This document shows, piece by piece, positions 43,486 through 55,884 of a stretch of DNA of 64,000 bases (position 1 is the first letter of the stretch; each line of letters begins with the position of its first letter). The translations under genes were made by a program, and so were the position numbers. Source of the stretch: Ampullaceana balthica (lineage: Eukaryota; Mollusca; Gastropoda; Lymnaeidae); assembly GCA_944989445.1 (NCBI GenBank), contig CALYLW010000282.1, positions 62,001-126,000 of the forward strand, in the 5' to 3' direction. A model generated the notes under the pieces. That model searched no databases. It was given only the letters and a program-made list of their open reading frames with translations, and was not told the DNA's origin.

Positions 43486-44236
43486 AGTTCAGAGAAGTGA
43501 CTTTGTATAACATTGAATGGCTGTATTAACATTCCCGGCATTCACCACTGATGTCAGTATAGTTCAGAGAAGTGACTTTGTATAACATTGAATGGCTGTA
43601 TTAACATTCCCGGCATTCACCACTGATGTCAGTATAGTTGAGAGAAGTGACTTTGTATAACATTGAATGGCTGTATTAACATTCCCGGCATTCACCACTG
43701 ATGTCAGTATAGTTGAGAGAAGTGACTTTGTATAACATTGAATGGCTGTATTAACATTCCCGGCATTCACCACTGATGTCAGTATAGTTGAGAGAAGTGA
43801 CTTTGTATAACATTGAATGGCTGTATTAACATTCCCGGCATTCACCACTGATGTCAGTATAGTTGAGAGAAGTGACTTTGTATAACATTGAATGGCTGTA
43901 TTAACATTCCCGGCATTCACCACTGATGTCAGTATAGTTGAGAGAAGTGACTTTGTATAACATTGAATGGCTGTATTAACATTCCCGGCATTCACCACTG
44001 ATGTCAGTATAGTTCAGAGAAGTGACTTTGTATAACATTGAATGGCTGTATTAACATTCCCGGCATTCACCACTGATGTCAGTATAGTTCAGAGAAGTGA
44101 CTTTGTATAACATTGAATGGCTGTATTAACATTCCCGGCATTCACCACTGATGTCAGTATAGTTCAGAGAAGTGACTTTGTATAACATTGAATGGCTGTA
44201 TTAACATTCCCGGCATTCACCACTGATGTCAGTATA
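43486..44236 (-). repeat. 75-bp minisatellite, 10 copies, with TPR-like coding sequence
   Basis: Minus-strand unit tggtgaatgccgggaatgtt + aatacagccattcaatgtta and onward. Translated it gives VNAGNVNTAIQCYTKSLL, which resembles helix A/B of a tetratricopeptide repeat. Six successive units are open in frame (144 codons); the others have TGA from a single C/G difference. Each unit starts after an acceptor-like tgacatcag. Confidence 0.95.
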
Positions 44237-44379
44237 TAGGTTGAGTGTATTTCCATACCGGCACAACGGGTTATAGTACTGGTGTTGTGATAAAGGTGTC
44301 AGAGGTCATGATCTAAAATTGCCTTTATTTCTCGGGATATTGCTTTATTCATTCACCTGTTGGTACTTATCAAGGGAAA

Positions 44380-45105
44380 CTGTTTCAACTTTAAACGTTG
44401 TTATAGCAAACAGTACGTTTAACATAGGGGCCGTCCATAAATGACGTCACGCGCCTGGGGGGGGGGTGTCACGTATTTGTGAAGATATGTGACGAGTGGG
44501 GGGGGGCGGTTGTTTAAGAAATGTGACGTCAAAGCACAAAACGCGCAACTTTAAATAAAAGTTCCATTTCAATATTTGATTGCTTACAATTTATTTAATG
44601 ACGTTTTCAATGGCATCACACGTTACGATATTATAATGCAGCCTTATACTAAGTAACTAAATACACACTTAAATGACAAAAAAGTAATTTACATCGCGCT
44701 AATTTGTAATTAGAAAATACGGCTGTTTTGTGTTGCCAAAGCTTTGTGACGTCATATTGGAGGGGGGTCTACATTTTTTGTAACGAATTTTGACGGGGTG
44801 GGCTGGGGGGTAAAAATCGACCAAAATCGTGTGATGTCATTTATGGACGGCCCCATATGAAACCATTTCAACTTTAAACTTTGTTATTTGTTATAGCAAA
44901 CAGTATGTTAAACATATCAAACTATTTCAATGTTCAATAATGTTATAGCAAACAGTATGTTAAACATATCAGACTATTTCAATGTTCAACAATGTTATAG
45001 CAAACAGTATGTTAAACATATCAGACTATTTCAATGTTCAACAATGTTATAGCAAACAGTATGTTAAACATATCAGACTATTTCAATGTTCAACAATGTT
45101 ATAAC
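44380..45105 (+). repeat. 52-bp minisatellite, about 5 copies, first copy split by a MITE
   Basis: Unit gttatagcaaacagtatgtt + aaacatatcagactatttca and onward. The first copy (44380-44426 plus 44855-44880) is interrupted by the MITE at 44427-44854. Confidence 0.92.
44427..44854. mobile_element. MITE, 428 bp, inverted repeats GGGGCCGTCCATAAATGACG
   Basis: The terminal inverted repeats agree at about 22 of 24 positions, with ATA on both flanks (44424-44426, 44855-44857). It splits one copy of a 52-bp tandem repeat (44380-45105); removing the element and one ATA restores the repeat, confirming the 3-bp duplication. TGACGTCA palindromes lie in both ends. The superfamily is not assigned. Confidence 0.85.
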
Positions 45106-45207
45106 AGTCAGTTGTGACATTTTAAAGACGTGTTGTCATGAAATTCCCATAACAATGACGTCATCATATGTAATGTCCAGTAAGATACGGGAACTGGTCT
45201 GGGTCTC

Positions 45208-45292
45208 TCCTGACCTATTGGGGCGTGGTAATCATGCGGTCTACGTCACTTGACCTATTGGGGCGTGGTAATCATGCGGTCTACGTCACACA
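45208..45292 (+). repeat. 41-bp repeat, 2 copies
   Basis: Unit tgacctattggggcgtggta + atcatgcggtctacgtcac. Confidence 0.93.
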
Positions 45293-45454
45293 CATAGCTA
45301 CCAACGTGAGTTTTAATTCTTAATAGTTTGTTCTCAGGTCCTGGAATGCTCCCTCATCTAACAATCATTATGTCCGTGTTACAAGAAAACTTTTGTCTTT
45401 AACGTTGGTTACTTTCAGCCATTGTTGAATATTTGTAAAGTGCCAATGAAAGAA

Positions 45455-46985
45455 GCTGAATTGTCCATGGAATTATGTAAATGTCAATGGAATTATGTAA
45501 ATTGTCAATGGAATTATGTAAATTGTCCATGGAATTATGTAAATTGTCAATGGAATTATGTAAATTGTCAATGGAATTATGTAAATTGTCAATGGAATTA
45601 TGTAAATTGTCAATGGAGTTATGTAAATTGTCAATGGAATTATGTAAATTGTCAATGGAATTATGTAAATTGTCAATGGAATTATGTAAATTGTCAATGG
45701 AATTATGTAAATTGTCAATGGAATTATGTAAATTGTCAATGGAGTTATGTAAATTGTCAATGGAATTATGTAAATTGTCGATGGAATTATGTAAATTGTC
45801 GATGGAATTATGTAAATTGTCAATGGAATTATGTAAATTGTCAATGGAATTATGTAAATTGTCGATGGAATTATGTAAATTGTCGATGGAGTTATGTAAA
45901 TTGTCCATGGAATTATGTAAATGTCAATGGAATTATGTAAATTGTCAATGGAATTATGTAAATTGTCAATGGAGTTATGTAAATTGTCAATGGAATTATG
46001 TAAATTGTCAATGGAATTATGTAAATTGTCAATGGAATTATGTAAATTGTCAATGGAATTATGTAAATTGTCAATGGAATTATGTAAATTGTCGATGGAA
46101 TTATGTAAATTGTCAATGGAATTATGTAAATTGTCAATGGAATTATGTAAATTGTCAATGGAATTATGTAAATTGTCAATGGAATTATGTAAATTGTCGA
46201 TGGAATTATGTAAATTGTCAATGGAATTATGTAAATTGTCGATGGAATTATGTAAATTGTCGATGGAATTATGTAAATTGTCGATGGAATTATGTAAATT
46301 GTCAATGGAATTATGTAAATTGTCAATGGAATTATGTAAATTGTCAATGGAATTATGTAAATTGTCAATGGAATTATGTAAATTGTCAATGGAATTATGG
46401 AAATTGTCGATGGAATTATGTAAATTGTCAATGGAATTATGTAAATTGTCAATGGAATTATGTAAATTGTCAATGGAATTATGTAAATTGTCAATGGAAT
46501 TATGTAAATTGTCAATGGAATATGTAAATTGTCAATGGAATTATGTAAATTGACAATGGAATTATGTAAATTGTCAATGGAATATGTAAATTGTCAATGG
46601 GATTATGTAAATTGTCAATGGAAAATGTAAATTGTCAATGGAATTATGTAAATTGTCAATGTAATATGTAAATTGTCAATGGAATTATGTAAATTGTCAA
46701 TGGAATATGTAAATTGTCAATGGAATAATGTAAATTGTCAATGGAATTGTGTAAATTGTCAATGGAATATGTAAATTGTCAATGGAATTATGTAAATTGT
46801 CAATGGAATTATATAAATTGTAAATGGAATAATGTAAATTAGTCATGGAATAATGTAAATTGGTCATGGAATAATGTAAATTGGTCATGGAATAATGTAA
46901 ATTGGTCATGGAATAATGTAAATTGGTCATGGAATAATGTAAATTGGTCATGGAATAATGTAAATTGTCAAGGGAATTATGTAAA
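45455..46985 (+). repeat. 21-bp minisatellite, about 73 copies
   Basis: Unit gtcaatggaattatgtaaat + t; 20-bp variants shift the frame and the units decay toward the right end (tggtcatggaataatgtaaa). All overlapping frames (SMELCKL, CQWNYVN, IDNLHNS) are repeat artefacts. Confidence 0.97.
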
Positions 46986-46989
46986 CTGC

Positions 46990-47489
46990 CAATGAAAGAA
47001 TGTAAACTAACCATGATATAATGTAAGATTTGTTTTTGCAATGAGACTGTAAGAATGTTGAAGATGTGTTGCTTGCAGCGTTCTCAAGTTCAAAGAGTGA
47101 ATTGCGGGTGCCAACAGACAGAACTAAAAAACGAAATTAGAAATAAAGAAAATAGTGCGTGTATATGTGTGTGTTGGTTGTGAGTGGTTTATTAAAGCTG
47201 AGAGTGTGTACACGCATCTCTTGCTGCGTGCAGTTACTACCTGTTGAGGTTGTCCTGTTTGACTGTCCAGTCCCTGTGGCAGTGCTGTTATTGAGTTGTT
47301 ATTCATTTCGAGGCCAACTGACAGATGTGTGTGTTTCCTGATGTGTGCTGTATTATGGCAGGGTTGTGAGTAACACGCCTGTGTTACGGGAGTGCTTCAT
47401 TTGTTGTTGTCTACTTCATGGTTTGGAAGGAATTCAAGAGGTGAGAGGGTGCGCACATAGGCTGGGGTGGGTAAGTTAGAGGGACAGGC
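46990..47489. other. No gene seen
   Basis: GT-rich sequence between two arrays. No confident exon. Confidence 0.45.
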
Positions 47490-48035
47490 TGGGGCGCCAA
47501 TAGGCATTGTGCCCTCCAGGGGCGCCCAGAGGGATTGTGCCATCCAGAGGCGCCAAAAGGGATTGTGCCTTCCAGGGGCGCCCAGAGGGATTGTGCCATC
47601 CAGGGGCGCCAATAGAGATTGTGTCATCCAGGGGCGCCAATAGGGATTGTGTCATCCAGGGGTGCCAATAGGTATTGTGTCATCTAGGGATTCCAATAGG
47701 TATTGTGTCATTTAGGGGTCCCAATTGAGATTGAGTCATCTAAGGGTGCCATTAGGGATTGTGTCATCTAGGGGTGCCTATAGGGATTGTGCCATCCAGG
47801 GGTGCCAATAGGGATTGTGTGATCTAGTGGTGCCAAGAGGGATTGTGTCATCTAGGAGCGCAGAGAGGGATTTTGTCATCTAGGGGCGCCATTATGCATT
47901 GTGTCATCCAAGGGGCCCAGATGGATTGTGCCATCGAAGTTGCCAATAGGGATTGTGCCATTCAGGGGCGCCATTAGGGATTGTGCCATCCAGGGGCGCC
48001 AATAGGGATTGTGCCATCCAGGAATCAATAGGGAT
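47490..48035 (+). repeat. 28-bp minisatellite, about 19 diverged copies
   Basis: Unit gccaatagggattgtgccat + ccaggggc. More diverged than most arrays here, so older. Confidence 0.94.
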
Positions 48036-48204
48036 TGTGTCATGGTAAAGGTGTGTTAAGTCCCGTTTTCCGTCATTTCCTCTGTAGTTTGATGTTGTGT
48101 CCGTGGAGCTATCGATCTAACATATCCAGGTACAGACATGCATTTCCCAATGTATCTAGATATTCTAGCAATAGCCCCACGCGCCGGTCGAATGGCCTAT
48201 TGCG

Positions 48205-48310
48205 ATTGGTCATCTGTCTAAGTGGATTAGGTTTGTTGGTTGTTATTATATAAAGTGTAGGTGGCTTCGCTGACCACAAACATAGCTGGTGTAAGTCTTC
48301 CCTGGTCTGT
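48205..48310 (+). promoter_or_regulatory. Candidate core promoter: inverted CCAAT box, TATA box, short leader with donor
   Basis: ATTGG at 48205-48209 (inverted CCAAT), tatataaag at 48247-48255, then about 40 bp later a possible leader ending gctg/gtgtaagtc near 48293. The spacing fits a Pol II promoter, but no coding exon was found downstream, and an LTR or other mobile promoter is possible. Confidence 0.25.
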
Positions 48311-48372
48311 TTGTTCACCGTAATGTTATGTTTTACTCTAAGTTTTAAGGCATTTACCTGTGTAGAATAATG

Positions 48373-49100
48373 GTTAAATTTAGTTTTACCTGATATAAGG
48401 TACTAACTTTGACTTTAGTTTTACCTGATATAAGGTACTAACTTTGACTTTAGTTTTACCTGATATAAGGTACTAACTTTGACTTTAGTTTTACCTGATA
48501 TAAGGAACTAACTTTGACTTTAGTTTTACCTAATATAAGGTACTAACTTTGACTTTAGTTTTACCTGATATAAGGTACTAACTTTGACTTTAGTTTTACC
48601 TGATATAAGGTACTAACTTTGACTTTAGTTTTACCTGATATAAGGTACTAACTTTGACTTTAGTTTTACCTGATATAAGGAACTAACTTTGACTTTAGTT
48701 TTACCTGATATAAGGAACTAACTTTGACTTTAGTTTTACCTAATATAAGGTACTAACTTTGACTTTAGTTTTACCTGATATGAGGTACTAACTTTGACTT
48801 TAGTTTTACCTGATATAAGGTACTAACTTTGACTTTAGTTTTACCTGATATAAGGTACTAACTTTGACTTTAGTTTTACCTGATATAAGGAACTAACTTT
48901 GACTTTAGTTTTACCTGATATAAGGAACTAACTTTGACTTTAGTTTTACCTAATATAAGGTACTAACTTTGACTTTAGTTTTACCTGATATGAGGTACTA
49001 ACTTTGACTTTAGTTTTACCTGATATAAGGTACTAACTTTGACTTTAGTTTTACCTGATATAAGGTACTAACTTTGACTTTATTTTTACCTGATCTAAGT
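48373..49100 (+). repeat. 35-bp minisatellite, about 21 copies, with splice-like motifs on both strands
   Basis: Unit tagttttacctgatataagg + tactaactttgactt. The minus strand carries CAG/gtaaaa; the plus strand carries TACTAAC (the ideal branch-point sequence) followed 10 nt later by TTTAG. Confidence 0.97.
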
Positions 49101-49371
49101 TACTAATTTTGTCACAGACTCTAAAGGTTGTTTAAATGTGGAATTCGTTGTTTTATTTCTATAATTCTTTCTGTGTTTATTTTCGTCATATAAAACTTTA
49201 TCTAAAGTTATTTTGACAAATGATGAGTTCTTGGAACAAACAAATTATTATTAGACCACAGCTTATCACAAGCACCAGAGACTTGTGAAATTATAGATAT
49301 CAGCTATTTTAATAACGATAGATATCAGCTATTTTGGCTGGCCGGTTAAAACTTTAACAAGAGATTAGATC

Positions 49372-49440
49372 AGGGGTGTCCAAATTCCGGCCCGCGGGCC
49401 CAATAAGGCCCGCGTTCATAATTGTAACTGAACCGTGGCA
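49372..49440 (+). mobile_element. hAT terminal fragment (CAGGGGTGTCCAAA type)
   Basis: caggggtgtccaaattccgg followed by cccgcgggcccaataaggcc is a widespread hAT terminal sequence in animals. Only one end is present. Confidence 0.55.
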
Positions 49441-49954
49441 TCATCTTAAATAATTGACTCGTCGATATTTCTGCAACGACATAACATTTATACATAAAAC
49501 TTTAAATTATGTACTATTTTGAGTGCAAAATACGATGACATCATATGATTGCAAAATCAATGGCATTTTTTGTTTACCAACGTGGATATTGATTACAAAA
49601 AGCCGATCAAGTTATGTGTTGTTACATGTACGATGTTGATGTCGTCCGATGGCAATATTCATGTCGTAATTTTGTTTATTGTGGCGAACCTTGAAAATGA
49701 TATTAATGAGTCATCTATTAAGATCTGGTATTATTATTAGACAGTCCACTCAAGACAGTTAGACAGTCCACTCAAGACAGTGCTAAAATCTCAACAACAT
49801 CAATCACTAATAACATAAGTTTTATCTAGAACTCCTAACCACTTCCGTCTCCTATAATACCCATGGTGCATCTCGTTACTAGACTACCTAACAGTTTATA
49901 CGTCACATCCCTAGTGACCGCGTGACACATAAGAACGTGTTCAATATAACATGC

Positions 49955-51055
49955 ACCGTGCACCAACCCAGCAGAAACTTCACTATCACCTCACTGTGCA
50001 CCAACCCAGCAGAAACTTCACTATCACCTCACTGTGCACCAACCCAGCAGAAACGTCACTATCACCTCACTGTGCACCAACCCAGAAGAAGCTTCACTAT
50101 CACCTCACTGTGCACCAACCCAGCACAAACGTCACTATCACCTCACTGTGCACCAACCCAGCACAAACGTCACTATCACCTCACTGTGCACCAACCCAGC
50201 ACAAACGTCACTATCACCTCACTGTGCACCAACCCAGCACAAACGTCACTATCACCTCACTGTGCACCAACCCAGCAGAAACGTCACTATCACCTCACTG
50301 TGCACCAACCCAGCACAAACTTCACTATCACCTCACTGTGCACCAACCCAGCACAAACGTCACTATCACCTCACTGTGCACCAACCCAGCACAAACGTCA
50401 CTATCACCTCACTGTGCACCAACCCAGAAGAAGCTTCACTATCACCTCACTGTGCACCAACCCAGCACAAACGTCACTATCACCTCACTGTGCACCAACC
50501 CAGCACAAACGTCACTATCACCTCACTGTGCACCAACCCAGCACAAACGTCACTATCACCTCACTGTGCACCAACCCAGCACAAACGTCACTATCACCTC
50601 ACTGTGCACCAACCCAGCACAAACGTCACTATCACCTCACTGTGCACCAACCCAGCAGAAACTTCACTATCACCTCACTGTGCACCAACCCAGCAGAAAC
50701 GTCACTATCACCTCACTGTGCACCAACCCAGAAGAAGCTTCACTATCACCTCACTGTGCACCAACCCAGCACAAACGTCACTATCACCTCACTGTGCACC
50801 AACCCAGCACAAACGTCACTATCACCTCACTGTGCACCAACCCAGCAGAAACTTCACTATCACCTCACCATGCACCAACCCAGCAGAAACTTCACTATCA
50901 CCTCACTGTGCACCAACCCAGCACAAACGTCACTATCACCTCACCATGCACCAACCAAACAGAAACTTCACTATTACCTCACCATGCACCAACCCAGCAG
51001 AAACTTCACTATCACCTCACCATGCACCAACCCAGCAGAAACTTCACTATCATGC
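49955..51055 (+). repeat. 38-bp minisatellite, about 29 copies
   Basis: Unit caccaacccagcagaaactt + cactatcacctcactgtg. The unit has no stop in any plus frame, so all three frames are open for 345-397 codons (each a 38-residue superrepeat). Confidence 0.97.
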
Positions 51056-51059
51056 ACTA

Positions 51060-52369
51060 TCAAGTCATTGATAACTAATAATAGGATGGACAGCACAAGT
51101 GCTCTTGATATTTAACGACAGTATTTACTTCACAATGGTTGACTTATTTTCAGCTCTAGTTATATTTGAACCCATTTTATTTATTGTGAGGTACTTAGTA
51201 TAAAGACATCTTTATGATTAAACTTGGCCATTATTAATACAATTTTAATAAATTCAAATAAGACATTATTAATTATTAAGTCAGGAAAATCACAAAAGTA
51301 CTGCCCCATTTTTATCCACAAAATGTTACACTTACAAATGACAAACGAAAAACTATAATGTAATTCAATAGCCCGCAACTCAGTGACAACGTATTTCCAT
51401 CTAGTTTATTATCTTAATCTGTCGTCCACACAATTTTACTTTATAGAATGTAGCCCTCGTTATAATTAGACAATTTACTGGTTTTTAAAAATGTCTTTAG
51501 GCTTTAGGTCATGAACTATGAGAAAAATTTACAAATTAATTTTTTTTTAAAATAAGTAAAATGCACTTTTTAAAATTATTGATTTTTATGAAAAATTCCA
51601 CTAAAACGATGAAAATAATTGTGCTAACCGGCTAACCGATTTACGAACAATTTCAAATTCGATTAAAAGACATAGATTATAGATATTTGAGCACCTCTCA
51701 TGATCCAACGATCAAGAGTGAGAAGTAACTAGTCTACGCTAATATCTAAAGCGCCCACGATTTTGTTTTCCCAAAGCTACATATTTGTCTTGTCGATCAT
51801 TTGCTTTGGGGTTGTGTTTTTCTTTATAGGCATTTGCACTTGGCGATAATCTATCAGTTTATTAACTTAAAGATAATGGAACATTTATATTTTCAGTTAG
51901 GTGGCCTGCCTTGAGGGTTAGAGTCAGGTTGACTTTGGGTTAGGTAGACTTAGTCTTAATTTTAGTTTGGGTGAATCCAAGCGTGGAAACAGGGCAGGGC
52001 GTCATACTTGACATTCCTTGTGGCGACAGATGTCTGATCAGTCTTATTGACCGGAGTTTAACTGTTATTGGAACGGAGGCAGAGCCAGGAGGAAGGATTT
52101 AGTGAATGGCGTTATAAACCTCATTTATCAATTTGTTAATATGTCAGTCAGTTATTTTATTTATTTATTTATGGTAAAAACTTTGTCACTATCTTCTGAT
52201 TCAAAACAAAATATTGTTGTTTAGAAAGTGTATCTTAAAAACATGCATTGTTAAAAAATAAAATTTAAAAAAAAACTATTTTAGAGACAAATATGTTGAC
52301 AGTGATTTACTGATGAAATGCCTGCCACCTTCACCTCAACTAAAAAAAAAGTGTCACTAGTATTTCGGT
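51060..52369. other. No gene seen
   Basis: AT-rich, with a short cluster of gggttag/ggttagg motifs at 51915-51950. No exon was recognised. Confidence 0.5.
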
Positions 52370-55060
52370 GGGGGGGGGAGCTATGGTCTAATCTAGGGGG
52401 TCTGGTGCATTACGTAAACTGTGGGGGGGGGGCTATGGTCTAATCTAGGGGGGGGAGCTATGGTCTAATCTAGGGGGGGGAGCTATGGTCTAATCTAGGG
52501 GGTCTCGTGCATTACGTAAACTGGGGGGGGGAGCTATGGTCTAATCTAGGGGGTCTCGTGCATTACGTAAACTGGGGGGGGAGCTATGGTCTAATCTAGG
52601 GGGTCTCGTGCATTACGTAAACTGGGGGGGGGGAGCTATGGTCTAATCTAGGGGGTCTCGTGCCTTACGTAAACTGTGGGGGGGGAGCTATGGTCTAATC
52701 TAGGGGGTCTCGTGCATTACGTAAACTGAGCTATGGTCTAATCTAGGGGGTCTCGTGCATTACGATAACTGTGGGGGGGGGGAGCTATGGTCTAATCTAG
52801 GGGGTCTCGTGCATTACGTAAACTGGGGGGGGGGAGCTATGGTCTAATCTAGGGGGTCTCGTGCATTACGATAACTGTGGGGGGGGGGAGCTATGGTCTA
52901 ATCTAGGGGGTCTCGTGCATTACGTAAACTGGGGGGGGGGAGCTATGGTCTAATCTAGGGGGTCTCGTGCATTACGATAACTGTGGTGGGGGGAGCTATG
53001 GTCTAATCTAGGGGGTCTCGTGCATTACGTAAACTGGGGGGGGGAGCTATGGTCTAATCTAGGGGGTCTCGTGCATTACGTAAACTGGGGGGGGAGCTAT
53101 GGTCTAATCTAGGGGGTCTCGTGCATTACGTAAACTGGGGGGGGAGCTATGGTCTAATCTAGGGGGTCTCGTGCATTACGATAACTGTGGGGGGGAGCTA
53201 TGGTCTAATCTAGGGGGTCTCGTGCATTACGTAAACTGTGGGGGGGGGGAGCTATGGTCTAATCTAGGGGGTCTCGTGCATTACGTAAACTGTGGGGGGG
53301 GAGCTATGGTCTAATCTAGGGGGTCTCGTGCATTACGTAAACTGTGGGGGGGGAGCTATGGTCTAATCTAGGGGGTCTCGTGCATTACGATAACTGTGGT
53401 GGGGGGGAGCTATGGTCTAATCTAGGGGGTCTCGTGCATTACGATAACTGTGGTGGGGGGAACTATGGTCTAATCTAGGGGGTCTCGTGCATTACGTAAA
53501 CTGTGGGGGGAGCTATGGTCTAATCTAGGGGGTCTCGTGCATTACGATAACTGTGGGGGGGGAGCTATGGTCTAATCTAGGGGGTCTCGTGCATTACGTA
53601 AACTGTGGGGGGAGCTATGGTCTAATCTAGGGGGTCTCGTGCATTACGATAACTGTGGGGGGGAGCTATGGTCTAATCTAGGGGGTCTCGTGCATTACGA
53701 TAACTGTGGGGGGGGAGCTATGGTCTAATCTAGGGGGTCTCGTGCATTACGTAAACTGGGGGGGGGAGCTATGGTCTAATCTAGGGGGTCTCGTGCATTA
53801 CGTAAACTGTGGGGGGGAGCTATGGTCTAATCTAGGGGGGGGGAGCTATGGTCTAATCTAGGGGGTCTCGTGCATTACGTAAACTGTGGGGGGGGAGCTA
53901 TGGTCTAATCTAGGGGGGGAGCTATGGTCTAATCTAGGGGGTCTCGTGCATTACGTAAACTGTGGGGGGGGGAGCTATGGTCTAATCTAGGGGGGGGAGC
54001 TATGGTCTAATCTAGGGGGGGGGAGCTATGGTCTAATCTAGGGGGTCTCGTGCATTACGTAAACTGGGGGGGGGGAGCTATGGTCTAATCTAGGGGGTCT
54101 CGTGCATTACGTAAACTGGGGGGGGGAGCTATGGTCTAATCTAGGGGGTCTCGTGCATTACGATAACTGTGGGGGGGGAGCTATGGTCTAATCTAGGGGG
54201 TCTCGTGCATTACGTAAACTGGGGGGGGGAGCTATGGTCTAATCTAGGGGGTCTCGTGCATTACGATAACTGTGGGGGGGGAGCTATGGTCTAATCTAGG
54301 GGGTCTCGTGCATTACGATAACTGTGGGGGGGGGAGCTATGGTCTAATCTAGGGGGTCTCGTGCATTACGTAAACTGTGGGGGGGGGAGCTATGGTCTAA
54401 TCTAGGGGGGGGAGCTATGGTCTAATCTAGGGGGTCTCGTGCATTACGTAAACTGTGGGGGGGGAGCTATGGTCTAATCTAGGGGGGGGAGCTATGGTCT
54501 AATCTAGGGGGTCTCGTGCATTACGTAAACTGTGGGGGGGGAGCTATTGTCTAATCTAGGGGTCTCGTGCATTACGATAACTGTGGGGGGGGGGAGCTAT
54601 GGTCTAATCTAGGGGGGGGCTATGGTCTAATCTAGGGGGGGGGGCTATGGTCTAATCTAGGGGGGGGGAGCTATGGTCTAATCTAGGGGGTCTCGTGCAT
54701 TACGTAAACTGTGGGGGGGGGAGCTATGGTCTAATCTAGGGGGGGGGAGCTATGGTCTAATCTAGGGGGTCTCGTGCATTACGTAAACTGTGGGGGGGGA
54801 GCTATGGTCTAATCTAGGGGTCTCGTGCATTACGATAACTGTGGGGGGGGAGCTATGGTCTAATCTAGGGGGGGCTATGGTCTAATCTAGGGGGGGAGCT
54901 ATGGTCTAATCTAGGGGGTCTCGTGCATTACGTAAACTGTGGGGGGGGGAGCTATGGTCTAATCTAGGGGGGGCTATGGTCTAATCTAGGGGGGGGGGCT
55001 ATGGTCTAATCTAGGGGGGGAGCTATGGTCTAATCTAGGGGGTCTCGTGCATTACGTAAA
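52370..55060 (+). repeat. G-rich minisatellite, unit about 50 bp, more than 50 copies
   Basis: Unit agctatggtctaatctaggg + ggtctcgtgcattacgtaaa + ctgtggggggg, with short units (agctatggtctaatctagggg only) interspersed. Each full unit has two G-runs (5 and 6-10). The minus strand reads CCCCCCCACAG repeatedly, an acceptor-like motif. Confidence 0.97.
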
Positions 55061-55069
55061 CTTCCCTTG

Positions 55070-55325
55070 TCCTTGAGTGACAAAGTCAATGTCTTGATAT
55101 CATTGACGCCAAGATGTAGTGTGCCGCCCATAGATACCACCTCCTCACCAGGATGTAGTGTGCCGCCCATAGATACCTTCTCCCCACCAAGATATAGTGT
55201 GCCGCCCATAAATACCTTCTCCCCACCAAGATATAGTGTGCCGCCCATAAATACCTTCTCCCCACCAAGATATAGTGTGCCGCCCATAAATACCTTCTCC
55301 CCACCAAGATATAGTGTGCCGCCAC
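55070..55325 (-). repeat. 39-bp minisatellite, about 5.5 copies, with coding-like junction
   Basis: Plus-strand unit agtgtgccgcccataaatac + cttctccccaccaagatat. Minus-strand translation MGGTLYLGGEKVF repeats, and the last unit continues into GGTLHLGVNDIKTLTLSLKD, which looks like ordinary protein, so the array may have grown from an exon. The exon itself is not established. Confidence 0.93.
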
Positions 55326-55329
55326 CTCA

Positions 55330-55884
55330 ATAATGTAACGGAGATGTAAACAATAATACTTGTGTCCAATAAGTTCAGTGTTTCATTTGAATCGATAGAT
55401 GTGAGTAACTTGTCAACAGTGTAAACACGGAGCTGAATAAATGTTGGCCAATGATTCGCTTATCGGGGTGGGGGGGGGAGGCGAAGTACTGTCAATAAAT
55501 TTATTATTATTGTTATTGCTACCATTCTGGCAGCTGTACCTAAATGTTATGTAGCCGGGTTATTTGCGGGTTATTACGGGTTATTACGTATGATTGAAAA
55601 GGTTTGTGAAAACTAGCATCATCCGCAAGTCTTTTTTAATTGATCCATAGCTGATGTCTTTAATAAACCAAATCTGGAAAACATCAAGTTAAAAAAACAG
55701 CAAATTTAAAAAAAAACATCAAGTTAATAAAAATCAAGTTTTCTTGTTTTCAAATATGTTGCCGCTACCTCAACATTTTTTTTAAAGTTCTTGTAGGAAA
55801 CCAGTCACATTTAGAAACATACAAACACCCATGTTTGTAAGTTTTTGATGTGATATTAAGAATGTTACAAACCTCAGTGTTTAT
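55330..55884. other. No gene seen
   Basis: Includes short duplications (gggttattacgggttattac; catcaagttaa). No exon was recognised. Confidence 0.45.

Noticed and set aside
45153..45162. TGACGTCA as a CREB site
   Set aside because: It is a single 8-bp palindrome in non-coding DNA without a linked gene; the same octamer is common in the local MITE family.
45399..46553. Several 120-350 codon frames on both strands
   Set aside because: They are shadows of the 21-bp array; all frames alternate with the same unit.
49922..51115. Open frames of 397, 375 and 345 codons on the plus strand
   Set aside because: They are the three frames of one 38-bp array without stops. A 38-bp period gives the same 38-residue superrepeat in each.
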